From Lycorma delicatula (Eukaryota; Arthropoda; Insecta; Hemiptera; Fulgoridae), in the NCBI RefSeq assembly GCF_047948215.1, contig NC_134455.1, positions 222,932,526-222,996,525 of the forward strand: 64,000 bases of DNA. The letters run 5' to 3'. This document shows, in pieces, positions 9,546 through 20,521 of the stretch. A model generated the notes under the pieces. It did no database searches. It worked only from the letters and a program-made list of their open reading frames with translations, and was not told the DNA's origin. The translations under genes were made by a program, and so were the position numbers. Each line of letters starts with the position of its first letter. Positions within the stretch are counted from its first letter, which is position 1.

Positions 9546-12410
9546 TTTTTTTGTCTTCAGTCATTTGACTGGTTTGATGCAGTTCTCCAAGATTCCCTAT
9601 CTAGTGCCAGTTATTTTATTTCAGTATACCTCCTACATTCTGCATCCCCAACAATTTGTTCTACAGATTCCAAATGTTATCTGCCTGCACAGTCTTTCCC
9701 ATCAACCTGTCCCTCCAATATCAAAGCGACTATTCCATCTTCAGGCAAATTCCATTTGCTTTAAGATGTGGCCTATAAGTCTCTTTTCTTTTAGCTATAT
9801 TTTTCCAAATGCTTCTTTCTTCATCAATTTGTTGCAATACTTCTTCATTTGTCACTTTGTCCACCCATCTAATTTTTAATATTCTCCTATTACACAAATT
9901 ACAGCAGAACAAATGTGGTTTCTTTGATTCCCTGTTACAAAAGGTTCTAATCTTTTCTTATCAGGTACTCCGATTTTCCACATCTCACTTCCATATAAAG
10001 CTATGCTCCAAACATATACCTTCAAAAATGCTTTCCTTATATTCAAATTAATTTTTGATGTAAGGAAATTATATTTCTGACTGAAAGCTCATTTCGCCTG
10101 AGCTATTTGGTATTTTATATTGCTCCTGCTTTGTCCATCTTCAGTAATGGCAATACTACTTCCCAAATAAAAAAAGTTCTTCTATCTCCATGGTCTTTTC
10201 TCATCATATTTTTACATTCAGTGGTCGATGTACTTTATTTCTACTACATTTCATTACTTTCATTTTGTTCTTGTTTATTTTATGTGGTATTCTTGCATAG
10301 GACTTCATCCATGGCATTCATTGTTTCTTCTAAATCTTTTTTAAACTAGAATTACTATACAATCAGCAAATTTTAGCATCTTTATCTTTTCAACTTGCAC
10401 TGTTACTCCAGCCTAAACTGTTCTTTAACATCATTATTAGTTTTACGTAATGATTAAAAAGTAACGGGAATAGGGTACATTCTTGTCTGACTCCCTTTTT
10501 TATTACGGCTTCTTTCTTATGCTGTTTGATTATTACTGTTGCAGTTTGGTTTCTGTAAATGTTAGCAACTGTTCTTTTATCTCTATACTTGAACCCAAAA
10601 TTTTTAAAAATTCTGAGCATTTTATTTCAGTCTGTTATCAAATGCCTTTTCTAAATCTATAAATGCCATGTATGTTGGTTTTTTTTTTGAATCTTCCTTC
10701 TACTATTAATCTGAGTGGTAAAATTGCTTCCCTTGTCCATATACCTTTTCTGAAACCAAATTCTCCTAACATTTCTTCCTCTCTCTCCTCTCAGTTCTTC
10801 TGTACAGAATTCTAGTTAAAATTTTTGATGCATAAGTACTTATTACTGTTGCTAATTGTTCTGTATTCACATTTATCTGCTCCTGCTTTCTTTGGTATCA
10901 TGACAATAACACTCTTTTTGAAGTTTGATGGAACTTCCTCTTTTTCATAAATATTACACACCAGTTTGTATAATCTATCTATCACCTCCTCACCTCTACT
11001 GCGCAGTAATTCTGCAGGTAATCTGTCTATCCCAGGAACCTTTCTATCATTCATATCTTTTAATGCTCTCTTAAATTAAGATCTCAGTATTGTATCTCCC
11101 TTGTCATCCTCTTCTTCCTCTATAACTCAAGTCTCTTAATTCATTTCCTGTGTATAACTCTTCAATATATTTCAACCTTTTTTTTTGTATTATAGATCAG
11201 TGTACCATCTTTATTTAATTAGATTTTAACTTATGTACCAAAAAATTCTATTAACTTTCCTATATATTCCATCTGTTTTATCAATGATCATTTCTCTTTC
11301 CACTTCTGAACATTTTTCTTTAATCCACTGTTTTTTCACTAATTCGCAACTCCTTTTAATAATATTTCTTAACTGTCCTTAGTTTCTTTTACTTTCTTCA
11401 TCACTAGCATTCTTATACTTTCTATGCTTATCCATCATCTGCAATGTATCCTCCTCTGATATCCTAGGTTTTCTAACAGTGCTCTTTGTTCTGCCCAGGT
11501 TCGTTTCTGCTTTCCTTTTTAACATTCTCCCATTCTTCTTTTATATTTTCTACCTTATTGTTATTATTCAGACCTCTTGCTATGTTCTCCTAAAATATCT
11601 TCTTTACTTCTTCTTCCTGAAGCGTCTCTGAATTTCACCGATTCATGTGGCACCATTTCTTCAGGTTTTTAAACCCCAATCTATATTTCATTATCACTAA
11701 ATTATAGTCGCTATCAGTGTTTGCTTCAGGATAAGCTAAAGTTGATTTCTAAATTTTTGTTTAACCATGATATAATCTATCTGATACCTTGCACTATCAC
11801 TTGGCTTTTTCCGTGTGTATATTCTTCTATTATGATTTTTAAACTGGGTGTTGGCAATTACTAAATTATATTTTGTGCAAAACTCAGTAAGTCGGCCCCT
11901 TCTTTCATTCCTTTTGCCCAGCCCATAATTCACCCACAATATTTCCTTCCTTGCCTTTTTCGATGCTTGCATACCATCTCCAGCTATTATTAAATTTTCA
12001 TTCCTTTTTATGTGTTTAATTGCTTCTTCTTGATTTTATCCTTACTACAATGATTCTATGGCTAAGCTTTCTGAAATATTGTACTCTCTTACCTATCTTC
12101 TTCTTCATTATGAAACTGACTTCTGTGTGCCCTTTATTTGACGCTGAGCTAATTAATCTAAAATCACCTGGCCAAAAGTCATTTTCCTCTTCCCACCAAA
12201 CCTCGCTCATTCCTACTACATCTGCATTTAAACTATCCATTTCCCTCTTTAAATTTTCTAACCTACCAACCTTTTTTAGACTCCTAACATTCCATGCTCC
12301 GACTTGTAGAATATTATTTTTTAATTTTCTGGTGACCCCTTTCTTAGGCCAAACAGGCCTAAGGGTTTGGCTTTGGTGACCCAGAGAGCCAAACAGGGGA
12401 CTAATATGAG
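9546..12410 (-). mobile_element. RTE-type LINE copy A, 5'-truncated or variant, with 11-bp target duplication
   Basis: A non-LTR retrotransposon, 3' end at the left (T-tract at 9546, then GTCTTCAGTCATTTGACTGG). It is flanked by an exact 11-bp duplication ACATGACCATA (9535-9545 and 12411-12421), which fixes both ends. The minus strand contains endonuclease pieces (VGAWNVRSLKKVGR at about 12290-12330; KYNLVIANTQFKNHNRRIYT at about 11800-11890), RT finger pieces (KAGADKCEYRTI near 10870) and a palm remnant. Many frameshifts make it older than copies B and C. Confidence 0.9.
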
Positions 12411-12429
12411 ACATGACCATAAGTCCCAT
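10390..12429 (-). pseudogene. RTE-type endonuclease-reverse transcriptase, decayed (copy A)
   Basis: The fragments in order are: endonuclease N-terminus with GAWNVRSL and SEVWWEEEND (12016-12429, running slightly into the flank); central endonuclease YQIDYIMVKQKFRNQL (11736-11972); RT thumb and finger region with VPGIDRLPAELL and VIVMIPKKAG (10812-11054); and the RT domain FKYRDKRTVANIYRNQTATV with KGVRQECTLFPLLF (10390-10620). A 4-base deletion near the palm and a missing base before the FADD box break the frame. It is not functional. Confidence 0.88.
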
Positions 12430-13650
12430 TTAAAAATGTTGAGGTTGCTGCAAGCTGCATCCAGTTACACTTGTTACTGGACAACATACATAATATTACA
12501 GTTATAATTGATACTCAATTATAGGAAAAGTTAAGAATGGGTGTAAGTTATTATTCAGCTACCTGGTGTATATTCAGAATGTGTCACAAAGTTCTCCTGA
12601 GTCTTTCATAATCTATTCTGCTCATGAAAAAAAATTGAAAATGATCATATTAATATATGCCCTAAAATGCTACTACATTTGCGAGTTACAAGTGGTGAAA
12701 GTTTTTGCTTGGATTCAGCTATCCTGGTGAAATGAGGTGGTACTGACATTTTTAGGATGTTAATTAAGGACATAATTGGTGATTTCTTATGATTATTAAT
12801 TTGAAAAATTGAATAAAGTAGGTCCCAGAACCATATATGCAGTAGTTTTTGAGATATCTGAGATGAAAACCAAGAAATTGGAGTAAAAACCTGTTACTTT
12901 AACTTTAAAAATAAGTTGAATAAATCTATGAAAAGTTAGAAAAATTCGAAATTTATTTAGAAACAGTACATTACTACATTTATCAGAAGAGTACTATTTA
13001 ATGTTAACAAATACCAAATTCTTTTTTGGTGATGTGAAAATTTTGTAAATTAAAAACAGTTAACAATTTAGTGTTAAAAATTACTTTTAAAAAATTAAAG
13101 AAAAATGGGAAATTACACAATTGTAAAATAAAAATAAATAAATAAAATTTACTTAGATAATATTATTTTTATTATTGATGGAAATACAGAGTGAGCAACA
13201 TAAAACTGAATTCATAATGTAATTGCTGCATGGTAGGTTATATTGTTTTACCTGCAGTTCATCAATATTGTGGGGATTAGGTGCATAAACTCTTTCCTTT
13301 AAGTATCCTTTAAGGAAAGAAATTGTAAGTACAAAACTCTGGGGAATGTGGAGACCACCATCCTGTGCTGACAGCTTGTTCATTTGTGAAAGCTGCATGA
13401 ATGTGATTCAGTGAATTGTTTGACATGTGACACATTGCTCCATCTTGTAGGAAGAAGCTGTATTCTTTTTCATTATCAGTAAACTGCGCATAGAATTCTT
13501 TGAAAATTGTGAGGTAAACTTGTTTGTTAACAGCCCAGTCAAAAAATATTGGTCCCACTATATGATTACTGGAAACGGCACCCAGACACCAATTTTCTCA
13601 TTGTGAAGTGGATGCTCGAATATCTCATTAGGATTCCTCACCATCCAATA

Positions 13651-13708
13651 CCTTTCTTTTTCCTGTTTAGCCTCCGGTAATTACTGTTCAGATAATACTT
13701 CAGAGGAT
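13651..13708 (-). mobile_element. Truncated tRNA-derived SINE tail with target duplication
   Basis: A 58-bp fragment matching the 3' tail of the SINEs at 40131 and 62729 (TTCCTGTTTAGCCTC...CTTCAGAGGA). It is flanked by an exact 11-bp duplication ACCATCCAATA at 13640-13650 and 13709-13719. It is a 5'-truncated retroposed copy inside the transposase pseudogene. Confidence 0.9.
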
Positions 13709-14261
13709 ACCATCCAATATCTGGTGTCCTGTGAATTAACATGGCTGGATTAATGAGACCATGCCTCATCTGACATGAAATATGACATCAGGCCTATCTA
13801 TCCACCAACAATGTTTTCAAGACACCATTTGCTATAAAGTTGTTTTGGTTTGTCTGCACTCCTTCAGTTTTTATATAGTTGTAACATGGTATGGTTTCAA
13901 TTTTATTTCATGAAGAATTTTACGACAAGACATGTATTTAACACCAAATTGTTGGGATAACTTGTGTAGTGATTTTTTTGGACTAAGGATTTTTTTGGCA
14001 GTAATTCTCCTTTTAATATCAGCAATGGTCTGTGGAGTCCTAATGGAAGGTTGCCTACTTTGTTTTGCATTTGAAACCGAATCTGTCATACGCCATTTTT
14101 TTAACTAAATCGTGTTTGCTGCTCTTTGCTAGAATACAGGCATATGGAGATTTTTCTATACTTGACATGTTTCTTCAAATGATCCAGAACGAATATCGGC
14201 CTCAACTATAGCTATCCTCTCCTGGATATGGCATTTTACACAAACACAACTGCACTCACAA

Positions 14262-14338
14262 TACTGCACTGAAACAGAACATATACTGCACTGAAACAGA
14301 ACATATACTGCACTGAAACAGAACATATACTGCACTGA
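14262..14338. repeat. 22-bp tandem repeat, about 3.5 copies
   Basis: The unit TACTGCACTGAAACAGAACA plus TA is repeated head to tail. It lies in the 5' non-coding part of the nested mariner-like element, upstream of its transposase. Confidence 0.95.
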
Positions 14339-14707
14339 CACATAATCACCTGACAGCAACAATCTGTAGTAATATATATACCCATTCGTTGTGTGAGAGT
14401 CTTTCATAAATAGTGTTGGATAGCGGTTTCATTATGGATTCGGTTTTATGTTGCTCACTCTGTACAAAAAAATTATTATTTCAAAGTTGGCAATAAAATA
14501 ACAACAGCTGATCAACAATGTGCAATACTTTATTAGTGTTTAATGTATTTATGTTAATGTGAAATTTTCCATCATTTTCGTGAGTAGAAGTCCTGGGAGA
14601 ATTTTGTGATACAACTGTGTGTATATACTTATATATATGAATATTAACTTAAATGTAATTTATTTTCCTCATGATTGGATACAATTAAATATATTAACAA
14701 GACATAT

Positions 14708-14998
14708 TTTACTTAAAAATATTATCTTTATTAATCTTTTGGGTTAACCAATCAATCTACAAATTTATAAATTAAATTCACTACATTTCGCTTAGAATTC
14801 TCTAAGCTTCCTCAGGTGACAATACAGTCATACACACATTATATAAAATTCTGTTACATACTTACAGTATGCATGTGTATTGTCACTTGAGGAAGCTTAG
14901 AGAATTCTAAGTGAAATGTAGTGAATTTATTTTTTAAGTTTGTGTAGTTGATTGATTAACCCAAGAGATTAATAAAGATAATATTTTTAAGTAAAGTT
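14708..14998. mobile_element. Foldback element / MITE-like hairpin
   Basis: Two arms of about 118 bp (14708-14826 and 14876-14998) are near-perfect reverse complements separated by about 50 bp. Matching blocks include ACTTAAAAATATTATCTTTA, GGGTTAACCAATCAATC and AGAATTCTCTAAGCTTCCTC. There is no coding capacity. It could be a MITE or a small inverted duplication; I found no clear target duplication. Confidence 0.85.
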
Positions 14999-17143
14999 TG
15001 TATTACTTATATATATATGAATGGATTAATATTGTATTTATATATTAAGGATTAAATAAATTTGTTAGTTTATTAATTTTTTTATAATCAACATATACAG
15101 AAGATTGTTTTAAACTTATGTAAAAGGAAGTTTCTGTTATAACCATTACCGTAAAGTATTAAAAAATCTCTAAAATGAGGTATTTGTATTAACTTAATGA
15201 TTCTGAGAATTAATCTATTGACTTTTTTGTATAATCAGTGTAGTTTTTTATTTACTTTCTATAGTTCTGAATATATTATGTGTAGGTAATGTAATATCTT
15301 TTAAATAGCAATAGATTATTCTTTTTTTGGTAAATATAATTTACAGAATGCTACCTTTATTTAATATTTGCTACTTAAACAATATGTAGCATATATCTTG
15401 ATAGTAAATTACTTTATACTTGCTGTGGAAAGAAGGGGTAATTATAAAAAATTATTCAGCGACTGAATTTTACTTTGTCAGAATAATCTTTCTTGACAGA
15501 AAAGAATATTTATATCATTGACAATGTAAAAAACCATTTGGTGTTTAAGTAATTTTGAAAGATATTTTCCTATTGAACTAAAGTGTTTATTCAGAAAGCA
15601 AACCATTTTTGGATGTGTGATTCTTTTACACATTTGTCTTTTAAAGACATAAATTATGTTACTTTTCAGTTCTGCAAAGTCTGCTTATAAAGATTATTGC
15701 TTTGTTCAAAGTTTATAAATTGCTTTCAGTACTAAAGCAAACCCTCACAATACACAGGATCAGCCACTTTAGTTCATATGTTTGTGACTTAAAAGCTTGT
15801 CTTTATTCAGGTTTTATCTGAACATTGAATTATTGAACTGAAAACGATTTGCTCTAACTTGGTAACTGATGCTTGAGCATGTATCCTGATCACTCTTAAA
15901 GTGTTGCTGATTTATTTTGTAATTTATGTGCTGATTTTTTTATAAAGATAGAAGTTGGGGATTTTGTGTGTTATAAAAATGTTTTCTATTATCATCTATT
16001 GTATTAAGTATTGCTGAATATAATTTAAGGAAGTAACAAAACTGTGATTATATAGTCCTTGTGATTTTATCAGAAATTAATTAAGGTGATTTAGTTATTT
16101 GCAGACTGAATTGAAGCTCTGATAAATTATTGGTTTGTGAAAATGGTGTTTTGTTTTTATTAGTTATTGTTATTGATAAAAAAAAGTGATGAAATTTTAA
16201 TTCTACTTAAAATCTGTTTAAATTATTGATTTTAAAATCATTTTTTATAATCATCAGTTTTGTTATTTTTTATACATTTTATCACTATTATTTGTTATGA
16301 TTTTTTTTGCTTTAGGTGTTTTACTGTTAAAATTGATTAAAGTTTTTGTATAATATTTTTATGAGGGAGGTATGCGAGGTGCAATCAGAAAGTTATTAAG
16401 CTAATGGCTTACAAAATTTTTAACACACCATAATTTTAATAATCCTTTACCTTCTCGACATTAATCTCTTTATTTAGTAATAAAGTTGTCCTAGGATTTT
16501 TGTTATCACAATAACATACCTCTTAAATATATAAGGCCATGAAGTTAATTTATTAATTATATTGCTTATAACAGGAATCTTTGCTTAGGTTTCATTTTAG
16601 AATTAGGAGAAAAAATCAAGGAGAGTTAAGTTGAAAGAGGTAGGATTAACGATCATATGATTTGTGCTAAAGGTTGTTGGAATTTTAGATCACAAGCTAT
16701 GGTGGATTGTAATTATTTGAGCCAATTCTCATTGCCCTGCAGCTCTAGATTTTATCTTTTCATGTTCCTTGCTAAAACCTTAATTTCATCACAGTAGAAA
16801 TAAATTTGATGTACTGTCGTCAGCTCTTGTGTTCTTGCTTCATTTATGAAGATAGCTGTATTATTTCTGAGCTCTAGGTTACAACTTTGACCAAACTTTT
16901 ATTTTAGTTTATGACAATTCAAAGAAAATTATTTATTGCAATGAAATTGACATGAAAATCATAGTAAATTCTCTGTGATGCTCATTTTGGTATTAGAGAG
17001 AATGCAAATTACAGATTTTTTTTAGGGTAATTTTCTTAATATTTTCCCAGAAAATGGCAACATCTGAAAATTATCTATAAAAATATCACAAACATCATCA
17101 GTCATTTTGAAATAGTAATGAATTGTTGGTATCTTTACTAAAC
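14999..17143. other. TTLL intron, AT-rich, little recognised
   Basis: No coding signal. At about 16374 CGAGGTGCAATCAGAAAGTT resembles one terminus of a mariner-like element, but I could not find a matching right end or transposase. Confidence 0.45.
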
Positions 17144-17483
17144 TTTTTTTTTTGTATCTCTACTCCCCTGGACCGGACCGACTTGATGGTATTACGCCAC
17201 CCAGGGGAGTGTCCGTTACTCTAATAGGCCCTCCCCACCTACTGGCTATATACCGGCATGGCAGGTCAGTCCTACAGGTGGCTCTTTTGAGATTTTTTTT
17301 TCTCTCTATTATGTCCTCTATGGAACCATATCATACCTGCAAGTTGTGATGTGACCCCCGGATCTTTTATAATATGCTCTTGTCCCTACAGCACACCCCA
17401 AGGAGTCCTCAGCGGATCATTGAAACCAGCACACCTAAGCATGCTGGCTCTCACCGCTGAGGCTGTCCACCCAACCTAACATA

Positions 17484-20414
17484 CTAGAAACCCATACTTT
17501 TTTCATCTTCATTCTTCTGTTTTAGTACTGTCTTTATATAATCAGCGACCTTCCTCCAGTTCTCCTTACTGCTGAGCATGAAATCCATGGTCTCCTTCGG
17601 TGTTTTTCCATGAATACCCACGCCGTGTCTTAGCCTTATCCATTTATTACATACTAAAAACATATGCTCAGATCATCGTCCTGTTCGAAGTATGCACGTG
17701 GGTTCATTCCTTCTTCCCACCTTATGGAGATAACCATTGAAACACCCATGTCCCGTCAGGAACTGGGTGATCCAATAGTCAGTCTCTCCATGCCGCCTGT
17801 TAATCCATCCTGTTAATTCTGGAATTAAAGTTCTTGTCCATCCAGCCACTCCAGCCTCCGCCCATCTCTCCTGCCAGATTCTATGTATGTTTTCCCTGAC
17901 TTCATTTTCTGCTCTCCCTAAAAACCTGTCAGTTCTATATCTGGCGATAAGGTCAATCGGTAACATTTCCGAGAGCACACAGAGGTCCTCGTAAGAAACA
18001 GTTCTATAGGCAGATACTACTCCCAGTAGTATACCCCTGTATGCTCTCTTCAACCTGTCTGTTTACCTGCTAATAGTGAGAGCACAACTCCATGCCGGCA
18101 CGGCATACATCATTGTTGACACTACGGTTGTCGCTAAAACTCTTCTTTTTGAAGCCCGAGGAGCGCTCTGCTTTGACAAAATTATATTTAGGCATTTAGT
18201 CAGTTTCTCCGCACTCTGACAGACACTTAGTACCTGCTCAGTAAATCTGCAGTTTTTCTGTAAGATGACTCCAAGATATTTTAATACTGTTACTTCCTCA
18301 ATATTATAGTCTCCAATTCATATATCTACTGGCTGCAATACACGTTTTCCAGTGAATTTAATGTATTTAAATTTTTCAATTGAAAGCTGCAATCCCCTGT
18401 CAATGAGCCATCTACCGACTGTCTCTAACGCAGCGTTTGCCTTGTTTTTAACTTCATCGATCGTTCTGGCCTGCACAAGAATTGCCAGATCATCTGCGTA
18501 TACTATAATTTGTACACCCTCAGGAAATGTTAGCCGAAGCACACCATCAAAGGCAATGACCCATAAAAGTGGTCCAAGGACTGAGCCCTGTGGTACTCCG
18601 GCGCTCATACTAAAGGATATCTCTTGCTCTTGCGCCTTGACTATACAGCTGCGATTTTTGAGGTATTCCTCTACTTGCCTTCTCAAGTACGGGCTAAATC
18701 CCTTTTCAACCATGGCCGCATTAATATGTTTCCATGGAATCGACCCGAAAGCATTCTTCACGTCTAAAGAGACAAGCAAAGGAATGTTTCTTGTCCGCCA
18801 AGTACCTCTTCTAGTTTTGTTAGCTCAACTAATCACCTTACTAATTGCCTGAACTGTTGACCTGCCTTTCCAAAAACCAAACTGATTAGTACTTATTTTC
18901 GCACCATCTTCCACCTCCTGCACTATGCGGCCAGCCAACATTTTTTCGACCTCTTTTCCCATCGTGTTGAAGAGGCTCAACGGTCTATATGTCAATTGTC
19001 CTGTATCATTTGTGCCTTTAGGCAAAAACACAACTCTTGCCTCCTTCCAACACTCCGGGAAAGTCTTGTGAATCAGGCCGTGGCTGGCCACCTCTAGTAT
19101 CTCCCAAGGTGCTTTCTTGATGAGATTCTTAATTAATGCAGCTGGTATTTGGTCCGGTCCAGGGCTTTTCTTAGTCGCAAGCATCTTGCCAGTACATTGC
19201 AACTCGCATAAGGCAAATCTTCTGCTATCGCATTCCGTGGGGTTGCGCTCCTCAACAGTTATATGTGGGAAAAGACTAGATACTTGTGTTTCAGCCCAAT
19301 CCTTGGAGATTGTCGGAAGCCTTCTGCCGAACCTCTTTGTAACTATTTTAAAAGCCATGCCCCATGGGTCACTGTCTAGTTCAGCACACAACCTCGACCA
19401 GTGTATTCTCTTCTCTTTCTTTATAGCTTTATTAAGAGCTCTTCTAGCCTCTTTATAGTTGCTAACTGCCTCCTGATATCTCAAGTCACCCGCGGGTCTG
19501 AGCCTTTGCATTACACGTCTCCTGGTTTGTAGCGTCTGTCTAAGGAGCGCTATCTCACCTGTCCACCAATAGACCGTGTGTTTCCTGAGGCCATTGCGCG
19601 ATTCTCTATCCATCTCTTGCATAACAATATTGGTCAAAGTATCTCTCATAATATGTTCAGCCGCCTCTAGTCTTGTAGCCACTCTATTGGTAATTACTTC
19701 TATTTGGTACGCAGAAAATCTAATCAACGAGGGCTGTTCATTCGTCTTAAAACTGACATCGTTCAATGATATTATCGTGGCATAATGGTCGCTAGCTATA
19801 TCATGTGTTATCACCTCCCAATGCCACTGCTGACTCCTCCATCTATTGTCAAGTATGGTGAGGTCCAGGATAGAGGTATGTCTCCTGGCCTCGAATGTAG
19901 GCGTCTCATCATTAACGCAATGGCAGCCAACGGTCTCCATCAAGTCTGTTAATAATTTACCTCTCTTATTCGTACATCGACCGCCAGCTGCCACCAGCCT
20001 ACTGATGAAATCTCCTACCATGATTATCTTCTTATCCGTGTTACTAATTAGCTCTTGTATCGTATCAAGGGTGCTAGTGAATTCACTAAGTGCCACATTG
20101 GGAGATATATATACGCCAATTATCAATGTTTTGGACGTTTCTAGCGCCACTGTGCCTTTGCTTCTAAAATTTAATCTACTTGCCACTCTATTACTGACAT
20201 CTTTAATCACTACGTCACCCTCAGTGTCTGCATACCAACCAGACCTAGCTGCCTCATAAATATTTGGCTCTGTAATAACCAATATGTCAACGTTCTTCTG
20301 TACAACCAATCTAGGTACCAGGCTGTGTGATAGCGTGCTCCTGTTTACATTTGCTTGTAATACTGTAATCATTTTTATTAATATCGCATTGCCATGCATC
20401 AGTTCTATGCTCAT
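17484..20414 (-). pseudogene. R1-type pol: endonuclease-reverse transcriptase with four stops
   Basis: A single minus-strand frame of 977 codons, broken only by nonsense codons at 18825-18827 (TGA), 18318-18320 (TGA), 18063-18065 (TAA) and 17673-17675 (TGA), with no frameshift seen. Domains in order: APE-like endonuclease (LQANVNRS, ITEPN, IIGVYISP, IIMVGDF, then SDHYAT); RT (KSPGPDQIPAALIK, FLPKGTND, RPLSLFNTMGK, QFGFWKGRSTVQAI, SLDVKNAFGSIPW, SAGVPQGSVLGPLLW, YADDLAILV); and a C-terminal region with YWITQFLTGHGCFNGYLHK, as in R1/TRAS/SART relatives. The endonuclease GD.N position reads GDFISR, so the usual Asn is missing. The catalytic YADD is intact. Length is normal for R1 ORF2. Confidence 0.9.
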
Positions 20415-20520
20415 GGCTGTTACACATCAGACATTTCTTGGGCTCCTGACAATTCGGAATAACGTGGCCTCTGCCTCCGCAATTAAAACACAATTCAGAT
20501 CTGTCAGGACCTTTACCTAA
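20311..20520 (-). pseudogene. R1-type gag, C-terminal zinc knuckles only
   Basis: Reads GPDRSELCFNCGGRGH, then CQEPKKCLMCNSHEHRTDAW, two Cys-His nucleic-acid-binding knuckles typical of the Gag C-terminus in R1-clade LINEs. The N-terminal part and start codon are missing because of 5' truncation. It overlaps the pol frame start by about 100 bp. Confidence 0.85.
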
Positions 20521-20521
20521 G

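Larger units (their letters stand above)
13220..14390 (-). pseudogene. Mariner-like transposase, decayed, of the nested element
   Basis: Recognisable pieces on the minus strand are: the helix-turn-helix start ERIAIVEADIRSGSFEETC (about 14160-14220), RQPSIRTPQTIADIKRR with SLHKLSQQFGVKYMSCRKIL (13871-14050), and GPIFFDWAVNKQVYL with SFFLQDGAMCHMSNNSLN (13310-13558). The C-terminal region follows as KGYLKERVYAPNPHNIDELQ. The second catalytic Asp is present in LQDGAMCH. The third catalytic block reads SPEF instead of SPDL, so that Asp is lost. The frames are broken and a SINE fragment interrupts the middle. Confidence 0.85.
13187..14462 (-). mobile_element. Mariner-like DNA transposon nested in the outer element
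   Basis: A 1276-bp element flanked by TA (13185-13186 and 14463-14464). Its terminal inverted repeats of about 33 bp begin CAGAGTGAGCAACATAAAAC; the right copy occupies 14430-14462. The transposase is on the minus strand. It contains a truncated SINE with its own target duplication (13640-13719) and a 22-bp tandem repeat near its 5' end. Confidence 0.9.
12573..14624. mobile_element. Outer DNA element, host of a nested insertion
   Basis: The left end (about 12573-12660, ATTCAGAATGTGTCACAAAG) matches the complement of about 14560-14624 (GTTGTATCACAAAATTCTCC), forming imperfect terminal inverted repeats. The left interior (12700-12870) is homologous to 7100-7400, so it belongs to the same superfamily as the element at 7079. 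Everything from 13187 to 14462 is a separate inserted element. No transposase of the outer element itself remains. Confidence 0.6.
17144..20521 (-). mobile_element. R1-clade LINE, 5'-truncated in gag
   Basis: The 3' end is at the left: a T-tract at 17144-17153, then a 3' UTR to 17483. The minus strand then encodes pol (17484-20414), overlapping the end of gag (zinc knuckles, 20311-20520) by about 100 bp in another frame, as is usual for R1-clade elements. Homology begins abruptly at about 20521, inside gag, so the copy is 5'-truncated. GC content is well above that of the flanks, which fits a relatively recent insertion. No convincing target duplication was seen. Confidence 0.88.

Noticed and set aside
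16370..16440. Mariner-like terminus CGAGGTGCAATCAGAAAG
   Set aside because: No partner terminus, TA duplication pair or transposase sequence could be found within 3 kb, so it was not listed as an element.
18352..18852. 166-aa + strand ORF opposite the R1 RT
   Set aside because: Antisense shadow of the pol frame (FADD/YADD region); similar + strand ORFs at 19117-20520 are shadows too.
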